From Amycolatopsis sp. 2-15 (GTDB lineage Bacteria > Actinomycetota > Actinomycetes > Mycobacteriales > Pseudonocardiaceae): a DNA stretch of 64,000 bases. Positions within the stretch are counted from its first letter, which is position 1. Each line of letters starts with the position of its first letter. The position numbers were made by a program, and so were the translations under genes. Shown in pieces: positions 7,854-15,966 of the stretch. The DNA lies in assembly GCF_030285625.1 (NCBI RefSeq), contig NZ_CP127294.1, positions 9,866,001 to 9,930,000 on the forward strand, in the 5' to 3' direction. The notes under the pieces are model-generated. The model did not search any database and was not told the DNA's origin. It saw nothing but the letters and a program-made list of their open reading frames with translations.

Positions 7854-9481
7854 GCACCCTCGCCGCAGGCGTCGAAGGCAGCAACCCGACGCTGAACATC
7901 ATCATCTTCGCGGTGTTCGTGGCAATCACGCTCGTGATCGTGTTCCGCGCGAGCCGCAACACCAAGACTGCGTCCGACTACTACGCCGCCGGACGCGCGT
8001 TCTCCGGCCCGCAGAACGGCATCGCGATCAGCGGTGACTACCTGTCGGCCGCTTCGTTCCTCGGCATCGCGGGCGCCATCGCGATCTACGGCTACGACGG
8101 GTTCCTCTACTCGATCGGTTTCCTCGTCGCCTGGCTGGTCGCGCTGCTGCTGGTCGCGGAACTGCTGCGCAACACCGGCCGGTTCACGATGGGCGACGTG
8201 CTGGCGTTCCGCATGAAGCAGCGCCCGGTGCGCGCCGCGGCGGCGATCTCGACGCTGATCGTGTCGTTCTTCTACCTGCTGGCGCAGATGACGGGCGCCG
8301 GTGGCCTGGTCGCCCTGTTGCTGGGCATCGAGGGCAAGACCGCGCAGTCGGTGGTCATCGCCATCGTCGGCGTGATCATGATCGCCTACGTGCTCATCGG
8401 CGGCATGAAGGGCACCACGTGGGTGCAGATCATCAAGGCGGCGCTGCTTATCATCGGCGCGCTCGTGATGACGCTGTGGGTGCTCGCCAAGTACGGCTTC
8501 AACTTCTCGTCGCTGCTGCAGGGAGCCGTCGACAAGGCGGGTGCGGCCGGCGAGACGCTGCTCGGGCCGGGCAAGCAGTACGGCGCCACGGGAACGTCCA
8601 AACTGGACTTCTTCTCGCTCGGCATCGCGCTGGTGCTCGGCACGGCGGGCCTGCCCCACGTGCTGATGCGCTTCTACACCGTGCCCACCGCCCGCGACGC
8701 CCGCCGCTCGGTGGTCTGGGCGATCGTGCTGATCGGCGTGTTCTACCTGTTCACGCTGGTGCTGGGCTACGGCGCCGGCGCGCTGGTCGGGCCCGACGAC
8801 ATCAAGGCCGCCCCGGGTGGCGTGAACTCGGCGGCACCGCTCCTGGCGTTGACCCTCGGCGGGCCCGTGCTGCTGGGCCTGATCTCGGCGATCGCGTTCG
8901 CCACGATCCTCGCTGTGGTGGCCGGCCTGACGATCACCGCGTCGGCCTCCTTCGCCCACGACGTGTACGCGAACGTGATCAAGCGGGGCAAGACGAAGCC
9001 GGGCTCGGAGGTGCGCGTCGCGCGGATCACCGCCGTGGTGATCGGTGCGGTCGCGATCATCGGCGGCATCCTGGCCAACGGGCAGAACGTGGCGTTCCTC
9101 GTGGCGCTCGCCTTCGCCGTCGCGGCCTCGGCCAACCTGCCGACGATCCTGTACTCGCTGTTCTGGAAGCGGTTCAACACGCAGGGCGCCCTGTGGAGCA
9201 TCTACGGCGGCCTGATCATCTCGATCGTGCTGATCGTCTTCTCGCCGGCGGTGTCCGGCAAGCCGATCGACGCGAAGACGGGCAAGAGCCCGTCGATGCT
9301 CCAGGGCGTGGACTTCCACTGGTTCCCGCTCGACAACCCGGGCCTGGTGTCCATTCCAGCCGCTTTCCTGCTCGGCTGGCTCGGGACGGTGCTGTCGAAG
9401 GAACGCAACAAGAAGAAGTACGCGGAGATGGAGGTCCGTGCCCTCACGGGTGTGGGTGCGGAGAAGGCTGTGAAGCACTGA
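7850..9481 (+). CDS. actP: Cation/acetate symporter (ActP-like)
   Basis: This 543-residue sodium/solute symporter takes up acetate or related monocarboxylates. About 13 hydrophobic segments are present. The signature NGIAISGDYLSAASFLG lies near residue 60, GLPHVLMRFYTVP follows at mid-length, and ITASASFAHDVYANVIKRG is the conserved cytoplasmic loop of ActP proteins. It overlaps the DUF485 gene by 4 bases. It is a diverged paralogue of the symporter at 5680, so the locus holds two small-plus-large transporter modules in a row. A strong terminator follows. Confidence 0.9.
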   Translation: MSTLAAGVEGSNPTLNIIIFAVFVAITLVIVFRASRNTKTASDYYAAGRAFSGPQNGIAISGDYLSAASFLGIAGAIAIYGYDGFLYSIGFLVAWLVALLLVAELLRNTGRFTMGDVLAFRMKQRPVRAAAAISTLIVSFFYLLAQMTGAGGLVALLLGIEGKTAQSVVIAIVGVIMIAYVLIGGMKGTTWVQIIKAALLIIGALVMTLWVLAKYGFNFSSLLQGAVDKAGAAGETLLGPGKQYGATGTSKLDFFSLGIALVLGTAGLPHVLMRFYTVPTARDARRSVVWAIVLIGVFYLFTLVLGYGAGALVGPDDIKAAPGGVNSAAPLLALTLGGPVLLGLISAIAFATILAVVAGLTITASASFAHDVYANVIKRGKTKPGSEVRVARITAVVIGAVAIIGGILANGQNVAFLVALAFAVAASANLPTILYSLFWKRFNTQGALWSIYGGLIISIVLIVFSPAVSGKPIDAKTGKSPSMLQGVDFHWFPLDNPGLVSIPAAFLLGWLGTVLSKERNKKKYAEMEVRALTGVGAEKAVKH

Positions 9482-9495
9482 GGTTGTGTGCTTCG

Positions 9496-9532
9496 AGCGG
9501 GCCGGGGCCGGTTTGGTCCCGGCCCGCTTTTT
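9496..9532 (+). terminator. Intrinsic terminator after the symporter operon
   Basis: An 11-bp stem AGCGGGCCGGG (9496-9506) pairs with CCCGGCCCGCT (9518-9528) and runs into TTTTT, 15 bases after the stop codon. Confidence 0.9.
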
Positions 9533-9672
9533 GGTTCAGTACGGCAGTTTCCCGGCGGCCAGGTCGCCCAGGATGTCTGCGAGCAGTGATCGGGTAGACG
9601 CACTTGACGAGCGCGAGCACCGTCCGGCCAACCCCGCGGCGGTGCGGTGCGGGCGCTGCGACAAGTCTCGAG

Positions 9673-10383
9673 CTAGAAGCCGAGTGGCAGCACCAGTTCC
9701 AGATCGGTCTTGCGGACCGGCGTTCCGTCGACCGTGGTGCCGTCCTCGTTCGGCTGGATGCCGCCGGCGGCGACCCGGTCCAGGGTGCGCAGGCCGAGGG
9801 GGCCGACGGTGCCGAACACGGTGTAGTCGGGCCGCAGGGTGGAGTCGCCGTAGACGAGGAAGAACTGGGAGCCGTTGGTGTCCGGACCGGCGTTGGCCAT
9901 GGCGACCAGGCCACGGGAGTAGATCCGGCCCGGGCCCGACGGGTTGGTGGTCGACGGCGGCAGGTCGGTGGGCAGTTCGTCGCGGAAGCGGTAGCCCGGG
10001 CCGCCTTCGCCGGTGGCCGTGGGGTCGCCGCACTGCAGGACCTGCAGCGTCGGGTACGCGGTGAGGCGGTGGCAGGTCGTGTTGTTGAAGAAGCCGTGGC
10101 GGGCCAGGTGCAGGAAGCTCTGCACCGTGCACGGGGCTTCGGCGCGGTCGAGTTTCAGCGGCAGCAGCCCCTGGTTGGTGATCACGGGGACGTCGACCTT
10201 GCCGCGGTCGGGGGTGTGCTGCGGGTCGGGCGGCAGGGGCACGGGACGGGCGGCGGGTTCGTCGGGCGTTTCCGTGTACTGGCAGGCGCCGTGGGTGGCG
10301 GTCGGCGACGCGGCTTGCGCGGCCGGGGTGAACGCGGCGCACAGCGCGCCGACGGCCAGTGTGGTGACGAGGAGCCTCTTCAT
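9673..10383 (-). CDS. Secreted cyclophilin-type peptidyl-prolyl isomerase
   Basis: This 236-residue exported protein starts MKRLLVTTLAVGALCAAFTP and has a signal peptide ending near AQA-A. The rest is a cyclophilin fold: FLHLARHGFFNNTTCHRL, GPGYRFRDE, GLVAMANAGPDTNGSQFFLVYG (the conserved substrate-binding core) and YTVFGTV. Bacterial secreted cyclophilins of this kind assist folding at the cell wall. Four cysteines, including those in GACQYTE, APCTV, TTCHR and LQCGD, could form disulfides outside the cell. The ATG at 10383 has a GGAGGG ribosome-binding site. A palindrome overlapping a TATACT -10 box lies just upstream. About 140 bases downstream of the stop hold no clear gene. Confidence 0.9.
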   Translation of the reverse strand: MKRLLVTTLAVGALCAAFTPAAQAASPTATHGACQYTETPDEPAARPVPLPPDPQHTPDRGKVDVPVITNQGLLPLKLDRAEAPCTVQSFLHLARHGFFNNTTCHRLTAYPTLQVLQCGDPTATGEGGPGYRFRDELPTDLPPSTTNPSGPGRIYSRGLVAMANAGPDTNGSQFFLVYGDSTLRPDYTVFGTVGPLGLRTLDRVAAGGIQPNEDGTTVDGTPVRKTDLELVLPLGF

Positions 10384-10409
10384 GCGGTATCCCTCCCGGT
10401 GAGGAGGGC

Positions 10410-10435
10410 AGTATACGAACGGTCCGGACCATTCG
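10410..10435 (-). promoter_or_regulatory. Candidate promoter with overlapping 20-bp palindromic operator
   Basis: On the minus strand TATACT (10410-10415) is a near-consensus -10 box placed 26 bases before the cyclophilin ATG. Immediately upstream, 10416-10435 is a palindrome CGAACGGTCCGGACCATTCG with a single mismatched pair. It sits where a repressor would block polymerase. The divergent protease gene starts at 10508 and could share it. Confidence 0.5.
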
Positions 10436-10507
10436 GCTTCCCGCGAAAGTCTGGCGCTCACGAAACGCTGACGGGCTCCTGACAACTGTTCCCTAGCGTC
10501 CCGGGTC

Positions 10508-11518
10508 ATGATCACTCGCCTCTTCCTCAGCGCGGTGGCGGCCGCCGCGGTGGCCTTCGCGCTGCCCGCCGTCGCGTCCGCCGCGACCGGACCGGTCGTG
10601 CAGCCCCTGGCCGTGTCCGCGGCCGAACAGCAGGCCGTGCTCGACTACTGGGCCCCCGAACGGATCAACGCGCTCACGCAGCCGTCGTCGGACAACCCGG
10701 CGACCGCCGGCCCGGACGGCGCGCCCTGGACCACCGACAACGCCGTGGCCAAGACGGTCGGCCGGCTGTTCTTCACCGACCACGGCGAGGATTCCAGCTG
10801 CACGGCCACCGTGGTGGACAGCGCGAACGGCAGCACCGTCGTCACGGCCGGGCACTGCGTGAACAACACCGACCTTCTCGGTGAGGACAACCAGTGGAAC
10901 GCCCACTCGATGTTCGTCCCGGGCTACCACGACGGGCAGACGCCGTACGGGAAGTTCGTCGGCCGCTTCGGCGTCGCGAACAGCTCGTGGCTCGCGAACG
11001 ACCAGATCGACGCGCAGAAGTTCGACACCTTCGACCAGGCTTTCGTGGTCCTCAACCCCGGTGCGGACGGCACCTCGTTGCAGGACAAGGTGGACGCGGC
11101 GCAGAAGATCGGCTTCGACCTGCCCGGCGACGCCGACGTCCACCAGTTCGGCTACCCCCGCGCCTCGGCCGACCCTGCGCGCGAAGGCCTGCCCGAGTAC
11201 ACGGGCGCGCGCCTCGCGTTCTGTGAAGGCCCCGCGCGCCACTGGGTGGGCACCGCGGACGCCCCCGACTCCCCCGACCAGTACGGCACCGCGTGCATCA
11301 TGGGTGGCGGCTCCAGCGGCGGCCCCCGCGTGCGCGACTTCGACGCGACCACCGGCGTCGGCACCGTCGTCGGCGACAACACCCACGCGGGTTTCTTCGA
11401 CGCGACCGGCACCCCGTGCGCTCTGGGCTCGACCGACGGCTGCACGCGGTACCTCGTGGGGCCGCAGTTCAGCACGGCGGTGACGAAACCGTTGTTCGAA
11501 GCGGCACAGCACGCCTGA
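10508..11518 (+). CDS. Secreted trypsin-like serine endopeptidase
   Basis: This 336-residue exported protease has a signal peptide of about 26 residues (cleavage near ASA-A). A propeptide-like stretch follows, then a chymotrypsin-fold catalytic domain. The triad can be read: His116 in VVTAGHC, Asp176 in FDTFDQAFV and Ser270 in MGGGSSGGP. The short loops and the GGSSGGP motif resemble glutamyl endopeptidase/V8-like enzymes of actinobacteria. Cys residues at about 98 and 117 and later pairs suggest disulfides. It is divergent from the cyclophilin gene. A 15-bp hairpin follows. Confidence 0.88.
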   Translation: MITRLFLSAVAAAAVAFALPAVASAATGPVVQPLAVSAAEQQAVLDYWAPERINALTQPSSDNPATAGPDGAPWTTDNAVAKTVGRLFFTDHGEDSSCTATVVDSANGSTVVTAGHCVNNTDLLGEDNQWNAHSMFVPGYHDGQTPYGKFVGRFGVANSSWLANDQIDAQKFDTFDQAFVVLNPGADGTSLQDKVDAAQKIGFDLPGDADVHQFGYPRASADPAREGLPEYTGARLAFCEGPARHWVGTADAPDSPDQYGTACIMGGGSSGGPRVRDFDATTGVGTVVGDNTHAGFFDATGTPCALGSTDGCTRYLVGPQFSTAVTKPLFEAAQHA

Positions 11519-11534
11519 CGCAGCCGCAGACGAC

Positions 11535-11570
11535 GAAGGCCGGGCAGCCACAACGGGCTGCCCGGCCTTC
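11535..11570. terminator. Bidirectional hairpin between convergent protease and thiolase genes
   Basis: A 15-bp stem (11535-11549 with 11556-11570) lies between two convergent stop codons, 17 bases after the protease and 16 after the thiolase. Confidence 0.8.
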
Positions 11571-11585
11571 AGCCGAAACCAGGAA

Positions 11586-12776
11586 CTACTTCGCCGCCGG
11601 AACCCGCAGCAGCAGCGCGTCACCCTGGCCGCCACCGCCGCACAGCGCGGCAGCACCGAGGCCGCCGCCGCGGCGGCGCAGCTCGTGGATGAGGTGCACC
11701 GCCAGGCGAGCGCCCGAGGCGCCGATCGGGTGGCCCAGGGCGATGGCGCCGCCGTTGACGTTGACCTTCGACGGGTCCAGGCCGAGCTTCTCGCCGGCCA
11801 CCACGCCGACCGCGGCGAACGCCTCGTTGATCTCCACCAGGTCGAGGTCGGCGACGTCGAGCTTGGCCTTCGCGAGGGCCTTGCGGATGGCGTTGGACGG
11901 CTGCTCGTGCAGCGACGCGTCGGGGCCCGCGACGACGCCGTGGGCGCCGATCTCGGCCAGGGGCGTGAGGCCGAGCTGGGCGGCCTTCTCGGGGCTGGCG
12001 ACGATCACGGCCGCGGCGCCGTCGGAGATCTGGGAGGACGAGCCGGCGGTGATGGTGCCGTCGGAGGCGAAGGCGGGGCGCAGCTTGGCGAGGCCGTCGA
12101 CGGTGGTGTCGGCGCGGACGCCCTCGTCGGTGGAGAAGACGATCGGGTCGCCCTTGCGCTGCGGGATGGTGACCGGCGCGATCTCCTCGCGGAAGAAGCC
12201 GGCCTCGATGGCGGCGGCGGCGCGCTGGTGCGAGCGCGCGGAGAACTCGTCCTGCTGCTCGCGCGTGATGCCGTAGCGGGCGTTGTGCTTCTCCGTCGAG
12301 GCGCCCATGGCGACCTGGTCGAAGGCGCAGAACAGGCCGTCGTAGGCCATGTGGTCGAGCATCGTCACGTCGCCGTACTTGAACCCGCCGCGCGACTTCG
12401 GCAGCAGGTGCGGCGCCTGCGTCATCGACTCCTGGCCACCGGCCACGACGAGGTCGAACTCGCCGGCACGGATGAGCTGGTCGGCGAGCGCGATGGCGTC
12501 GAGGCCCGAGAGGCACACCTTGTTGATCGTGAGCGCCGGGACGTCCATCGAGATGCCCGCGGCGACCGCGGCCTGGCGCGCCGGGATCTGGCCCGCGCCC
12601 GCGGTGAGGACCTGGCCCATGATCGTGTACTCGACCTCGGACGGCGAAACCCCGGCCTGCTCCAGCGCGGCCTTGATCGCGATGCCGCCGAGCTGCGCAC
12701 CGGTGAAGTCCTTCAGCGAGCCGAGCAGCCGCCCGATGGGGGTACGGGCCGCACCCAGGATCACGGAACCGGACAC
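11586..12776 (-). CDS. Acetyl-CoA C-acetyltransferase (thiolase)
   Basis: This 396-residue biosynthetic/degradative thiolase interconverts two acetyl-CoA and acetoacetyl-CoA. The nucleophilic Cys88 lies in [29 protein letters not shown] holds the active-site His, and [13 protein letters not shown] holds the second Cys. The GTG at 12776 is preferred: AGGA lies four bases upstream and [16 protein letters not shown] is the expected thiolase start. The divergent neighbour is a methylmalonyl-CoA epimerase, a pairing also known from Streptomyces, which suggests a role in short-chain acyl-CoA supply. It is not the PaaJ thiolase of the phenylacetate pathway, which would carry a different neighbourhood. 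Confidence 0.93.
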   Translation of the reverse strand: MSGSVILGAARTPIGRLLGSLKDFTGAQLGGIAIKAALEQAGVSPSEVEYTIMGQVLTAGAGQIPARQAAVAAGISMDVPALTINKVCLSGLDAIALADQLIRAGEFDLVVAGGQESMTQAPHLLPKSRGGFKYGDVTMLDHMAYDGLFCAFDQVAMGASTEKHNARYGITREQQDEFSARSHQRAAAAIEAGFFREEIAPVTIPQRKGDPIVFSTDEGVRADTTVDGLAKLRPAFASDGTITAGSSSQISDGAAAVIVASPEKAAQLGLTPLAEIGAHGVVAGPDASLHEQPSNAIRKALAKAKLDVADLDLVEINEAFAAVGVVAGEKLGLDPSKVNVNGGAIALGHPIGASGARLAVHLIHELRRRGGGLGAAALCGGGGQGDALLLRVPAAK

Positions 12777-12803
12777 GTCGTCCTCCCAAGAATTCTGAAC
12801 ACC

Positions 12804-12821
12804 TACAGTCTCACGACTGTA
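12804..12821. promoter_or_regulatory. Perfect inverted repeat in the thiolase/epimerase divergent region
   Basis: TACAGTC-TCAC-GACTGTA is a perfect 7-bp inverted repeat with a 4-base centre, 28 bases before the thiolase start and 95 before the epimerase start. It is a plausible operator for one or both genes. The regulator is unknown. Confidence 0.4.
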
Positions 12822-12915
12822 CCCGGGCCCGCGGCTTCTTGATGGAGCCAGTGTGAGGGGGCGCACGTTGGTTTTCAGGGGGCTTCACCAGGGTGGTGAC
12901 CCTTATCCTGCCCCC

Positions 12916-13374
12916 ATGAACACTGAGTCCATCCAAGCCGTGCTCACCCCGTTCGTGACCGCGATCGACCACGTCGGGATCGCGGTTCCCGATCTCGACG
13001 AAGCGATCGCGTTCCACAAGGAGCACTTCGGCCTGGAGGTCGCGCACGAAGAGGTGAACGAGGAGCAGGGCGTCCGCGAAGCGATGCTGCGCGCGCCCGG
13101 CACCGCGGGCACCGAGACGATGATTCAGCTCCTCGCGCCCCTGCGCGACGACTCGACGATCGCGAAGTTCCTCGGCCGCAACGGTCCCGGCCTGCAGCAG
13201 CTCGCCTTCCGGGTGTCCGATGTGGACGCAGCCGCGGCCGCACTGCGCGAGCAGGGCCTACGGCTGCTGTACGACGACGCCAAGCGGGGGACGTCGAACA
13301 GCCGCGTGAACTTCGTGCACCCGAAGGATGCCGGTGGTGTGCTGGTGGAGCTGGTGGAGCCGGCTGCGCACTAG
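12916..13374 (+). CDS. mce: Methylmalonyl-CoA epimerase (VOC/glyoxalase fold)
   Basis: This 152-residue protein has two beta-alpha-beta-beta-beta modules. The metal ligands are visible: His in AIDHVGIAV (near residue 19), a Gln in the MIQLLAP segment, and Glu in GVLVELVEP near the C-terminus. The lengths and the PGLQQLAFRVSDV and NFVHPKDAGGVLVELVEP segments match methylmalonyl-CoA epimerases, which convert the S to the R isomer on the propionyl-CoA route. The ATG at 12916 has no strong Shine-Dalgarno sequence. Its TAG stop lies in a CTAG that is repeated 217 bases later at the stop of the convergent TetR gene. Confidence 0.88.
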   Translation: MNTESIQAVLTPFVTAIDHVGIAVPDLDEAIAFHKEHFGLEVAHEEVNEEQGVREAMLRAPGTAGTETMIQLLAPLRDDSTIAKFLGRNGPGLQQLAFRVSDVDAAAAALREQGLRLLYDDAKRGTSNSRVNFVHPKDAGGVLVELVEPAAH

Positions 13375-13605
13375 GGTTCGCGGGTTTTGGGCGCGCGACG
13401 CCCGGCCCTGGCTGCTGGAGGCCGGCAGCGGGTCGACGAGTTCGTCGCCATCCCGCTCGACCAATTCACCGAGGCCCTGCTCGAACTGCCCAAGACAGGG
13501 CGGCTTCCTCAGACCGTCCTCTGGAACGGCACGCGGATGCCCGTGCCGGACAGATCCCGTCCAGGCACGACCTCGTCCGGGAGCACACTAGGGTTCGCGA
13601 GTTTT
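13369..13605. repeat. 217-bp segment bounded by 20-bp direct repeats
   Basis: CACTAGGGTTCGCGGGTTTT at 13369-13388 recurs at 13586-13605 with one change. The left copy contains the epimerase stop and the right copy contains the TetR stop. The bases between carry an open plus-strand stretch (about 13390-13560) with protein-like content such as VDEFVAIPLDQFTEALLEL but no start signal, so it is probably a gene fragment. I do not recognise it. Confidence 0.7.
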
Positions 13606-14166
13606 CGCCTTCGCCGACAACGCGTTGGCCAAGAAGGTGAGCTCGCCGTCGAACTCGGCGGGGCGGTCGTCGCCGGAGTGGCGGGCCGTGGCGTGGCGGT
13701 GGGTGACGGCACGGGCGAGCAGGCCCGAGGCGTTGTCGAGGTCGGCGACGGCGAGGCGGCCGCCGGTGGCGCCCACGATCACCGAGCGGACGAGGCGCAC
13801 GAGGTGCTGGAAGCGTTCTCCGAGCGCGTCGCGCACGACGTGGTGGGTGTCGGCCTCGCGCCAGAGCAGGTGGGACAGGCCGAGGGAGCCGGTGAAGCGG
13901 CGGTCGAGCTCCGAGACGAGCCGGCGCAGCGACCCGGCGAGGTCGCCGGGCACCACCACCGCGGCGGGCTCGATGTTCTCGTCGGGCAGCCGCGCGACCA
14001 GCGCCGCCAGCAGGTCGGACTTGCGGCGGAAGTAGTAGTGGACCAGACCCTTCGGCACCCCGGCGCGCTCCGCGATGCGGGACGTCGGGGTGGCGTCGAA
14101 GCCGGACTCGGCGAAGAGCGCTTCAGCCGCGCAGAGGATCCGCTCCTTCGCCGAGTCATCCGTCAT
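13588..14166 (-). CDS. TetR-family transcriptional regulator
   Basis: This 192-residue repressor has an N-terminal helix-turn-helix: ERILCAAEALFAESGFDATPTSRIAERAGVPKGLVHYYF (residues about 8-47), with the usual GLVHYYFRRKSDLL ending. The C-terminal ligand domain is variable and its effector is unknown. The ATG has a GGAG ribosome-binding site and follows the SPW-protein gene by 10 bases, so the two form an operon. It probably represses this operon through the palindrome at 14605-14628. The stop codon lies inside a 20-bp repeat shared with the epimerase end. Confidence 0.9.
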   Translation of the reverse strand: MTDDSAKERILCAAEALFAESGFDATPTSRIAERAGVPKGLVHYYFRRKSDLLAALVARLPDENIEPAAVVVPGDLAGSLRRLVSELDRRFTGSLGLSHLLWREADTHHVVRDALGERFQHLVRLVRSVIVGATGGRLAVADLDNASGLLARAVTHRHATARHSGDDRPAEFDGELTFLANALSAKAKTREP

Positions 14167-14176
14167 GTCAGCTCCT

Positions 14177-14545
14177 TCAGTGCGGCATCGCCGTCCGGTG
14201 GGCGGCGGTGGCCATCGGCATCGCGGCGGCGCCGGCGATGATCGTGAGCGCACCGGCGACCCAGGACGTCCAGGACGCCCCGTTGAACTCGGTGTACCCC
14301 ATCACCCACGGCGCGAGGAACAGCAACACCCCGAGGACGATCTGGATGCCCTCGCCGTAGACGGCACCGGGCACCGCGAGCGACACCAGGCCGTCGATGG
14401 CGATCAGCGCACCGAGGATCACCATCGTCCACATCGTCATCGTGTCCGTGCTCAGCCAAAGGGGTGAAAGAGCGGCGACAACACCGATGACGACCTCGGC
14501 CCAGTCGTGGGGCCGGGTCCAGGCGCGCGTCGAGACTTCACTCAT
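14177..14545 (-). CDS. SPW-repeat membrane protein
   Basis: This 122-residue protein has four hydrophobic segments in two similar halves. Each half carries the SPW-type motif: ALSPLWLS near residue 26 and FLAPWVMGYTE near residue 76. Proteins of this family are small integral membrane proteins common in actinobacteria, with no established biochemical role. It is cotranscribed with the TetR gene downstream, and the upstream palindrome suggests that this TetR controls both genes. Confidence 0.85.
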   Translation of the reverse strand: MSEVSTRAWTRPHDWAEVVIGVVAALSPLWLSTDTMTMWTMVILGALIAIDGLVSLAVPGAVYGEGIQIVLGVLLFLAPWVMGYTEFNGASWTSWVAGALTIIAGAAAMPMATAAHRTAMPH

Positions 14546-14604
14546 TCGTGCTCACCTCCGCAGAGAACCTGCTGTTCAGGATGTTTCCGTGCGTCGATCA
14601 TGCG

Positions 14605-14628
14605 CCTTGATTGGCCGGCCGGTCAAGG
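14605..14628 (-). promoter_or_regulatory. Candidate TetR operator upstream of the SPW-TetR operon
   Basis: CCTTGA at 14605-14610 and TCAAGG at 14623-14628 flank the symmetric core GGCCGGCC, giving a 24-bp palindrome with two mismatched pairs. Read on the minus strand it includes TTGACC, a possible -35 box, with CATGAT 18 bases later as a possible -10. The pattern TTGACCGGCC..TCAA is typical of TetR targets. Confidence 0.5.
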
Positions 14629-14769
14629 TCTGTGGGTCACAGTTGCGCACAACCGGTTCCGGCGTGGTTTTCAGCCATCGGGCTACTGTGTTCCGCCGCT
14701 CGGCGCAGGCTCGTCGGGACACCGTGGGTGCTCACCCGTCCGTGACCCCGCAGCGGCTACGGTAGGGCC

Positions 14770-15966
14770 ATGAGCCTTGGCGAGGAACGGGAGCTTGTGC
14801 CGCTGGGAGCCGGCTTCGACGTGGCGAAGCGCGGGTACAGCCGAGCGCAGGTCGACGAACATCTGGAACGGCTGGACGCCGACCTGAAGATGCTCACCGG
14901 CGACCGCGACGCCGCCATCGCCCAGGCGGGCGATCTGGCCCGGCAGCTGGAGATCGCGCGCGGTGAGATCGCCGACCTGCGCGGGCAGGTCGACCGGCTG
15001 GCGCAGCCGCCGACGAGCGTCGAGGGCCTGTCCGAGCGCCTGCAGCGGATGCTGCGCCTGGCGCAGGACGAGTCCGCCGACACGCGGGCACGCGCCGAGG
15101 CCGAGGCCGGCCACATCCGCGCCAAGGCGGAGACCGACGCGAGCGCCATGCGCGCTCGGTACGAGCAGCTGCTCACCGAGCTCGATCTGCGCCGCAAGGA
15201 GATGGAAGCCGAGCACCGCAAGGTCCTCGAGGACGCCCGCGCCGAGGCGAAGTCGATCACCGACAAGGCCGAGGCCGAGCGCAACAAGCTCGACGCGGAG
15301 TCCGAGGCCCGCCGCACGCAGGTCGAAGAGGACTTCGAGATCGCCATGGCCGCCCGCCGCACCGAGGCGATGCGGGTGCTGGCCGAGCAGGAGGCCGCGT
15401 CGAAGGCCGAAGCCGAGCGCCGCGTGCGCGAAGCCGCCGAGGACGCCGCCGCCATCCGCGCCAAGGTGCTCGAAGAAGAAACAGTGGCTCGCGCCGACAT
15501 GGAGCGCCGCCAGCGCGAGTCCGTCGCCGACGCGAACAAGCGCAAGCAGGACTCGATCACCGAGGCCAACGCCCGCCTCGCCGAAGCCGCCGACGAGGCC
15601 CGCCGCCGCGTCCGCACGGCCACCGACGAGTCGAACCGCCGCATCACCCAGGCCAACGAACGCGTCGAGGCGCTGCGCAACGTCCGGACCAGCCTGGCCG
15701 AACAGGTCCGACAGGCGCGCACGGTGCTGGCCGAGGCCCACCACGTGCTCGGCGAGACGGACACGCTGGTGCCGACGGACATCAAGGCTTCCACCGAGCC
15801 GAAGACTCCGGTCGCGGCCGCTGCTCCCGCTGCTTCGCGCTCAGGCTCGGGTTCGGGCTCCGCCGAAGGCGACGTCGAGAAGACGGTCCGCCTCCGCACG
15901 AGCGACGTCCCCAAGCCGAAGGCCCAGTCCTCATCCGGCCAGTCCCACAAACCCACCGGCGACTGA
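14770..15966 (+). CDS. DivIVA-like long coiled-coil protein
   Basis: This 398-residue protein has a short N-terminal DivIVA-type start (GAGFDVAKRGYSRAQVDEHLERL, residues about 14-36). Nearly 290 residues of uninterrupted coiled coil follow, rich in Ala, Glu, Arg and Lys, and then a low-complexity Ser/Thr/Pro/Lys tail from about residue 335. This architecture is found in actinobacterial polarity and cytoskeletal proteins such as Wag31/DivIVA and in Scy/FilP-like scaffolds. It is most likely a cytoplasmic cell-envelope scaffold. It stands alone and is followed by a 589-bp intergenic tract with several hairpins. Confidence 0.75.
   Translation: MSLGEERELVPLGAGFDVAKRGYSRAQVDEHLERLDADLKMLTGDRDAAIAQAGDLARQLEIARGEIADLRGQVDRLAQPPTSVEGLSERLQRMLRLAQDESADTRARAEAEAGHIRAKAETDASAMRARYEQLLTELDLRRKEMEAEHRKVLEDARAEAKSITDKAEAERNKLDAESEARRTQVEEDFEIAMAARRTEAMRVLAEQEAASKAEAERRVREAAEDAAAIRAKVLEEETVARADMERRQRESVADANKRKQDSITEANARLAEAADEARRRVRTATDESNRRITQANERVEALRNVRTSLAEQVRQARTVLAEAHHVLGETDTLVPTDIKASTEPKTPVAAAAPAASRSGSGSGSAEGDVEKTVRLRTSDVPKPKAQSSSGQSHKPTGD

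Noticed and set aside
9536..9672. Minus-strand ending LLADILGDLAAGKLPY after the cyclophilin gene
   Set aside because: It looks a little like a real protein end, but there is no start or body in that frame; too short to call even as a remnant.
11586..12776. Thiolase as PaaJ of the phenylacetate pathway
   Set aside because: It lies 7 kb away, divergent from methylmalonyl-CoA epimerase, with no PaaR-like site; an acetoacetyl-CoA thiolase fits better.
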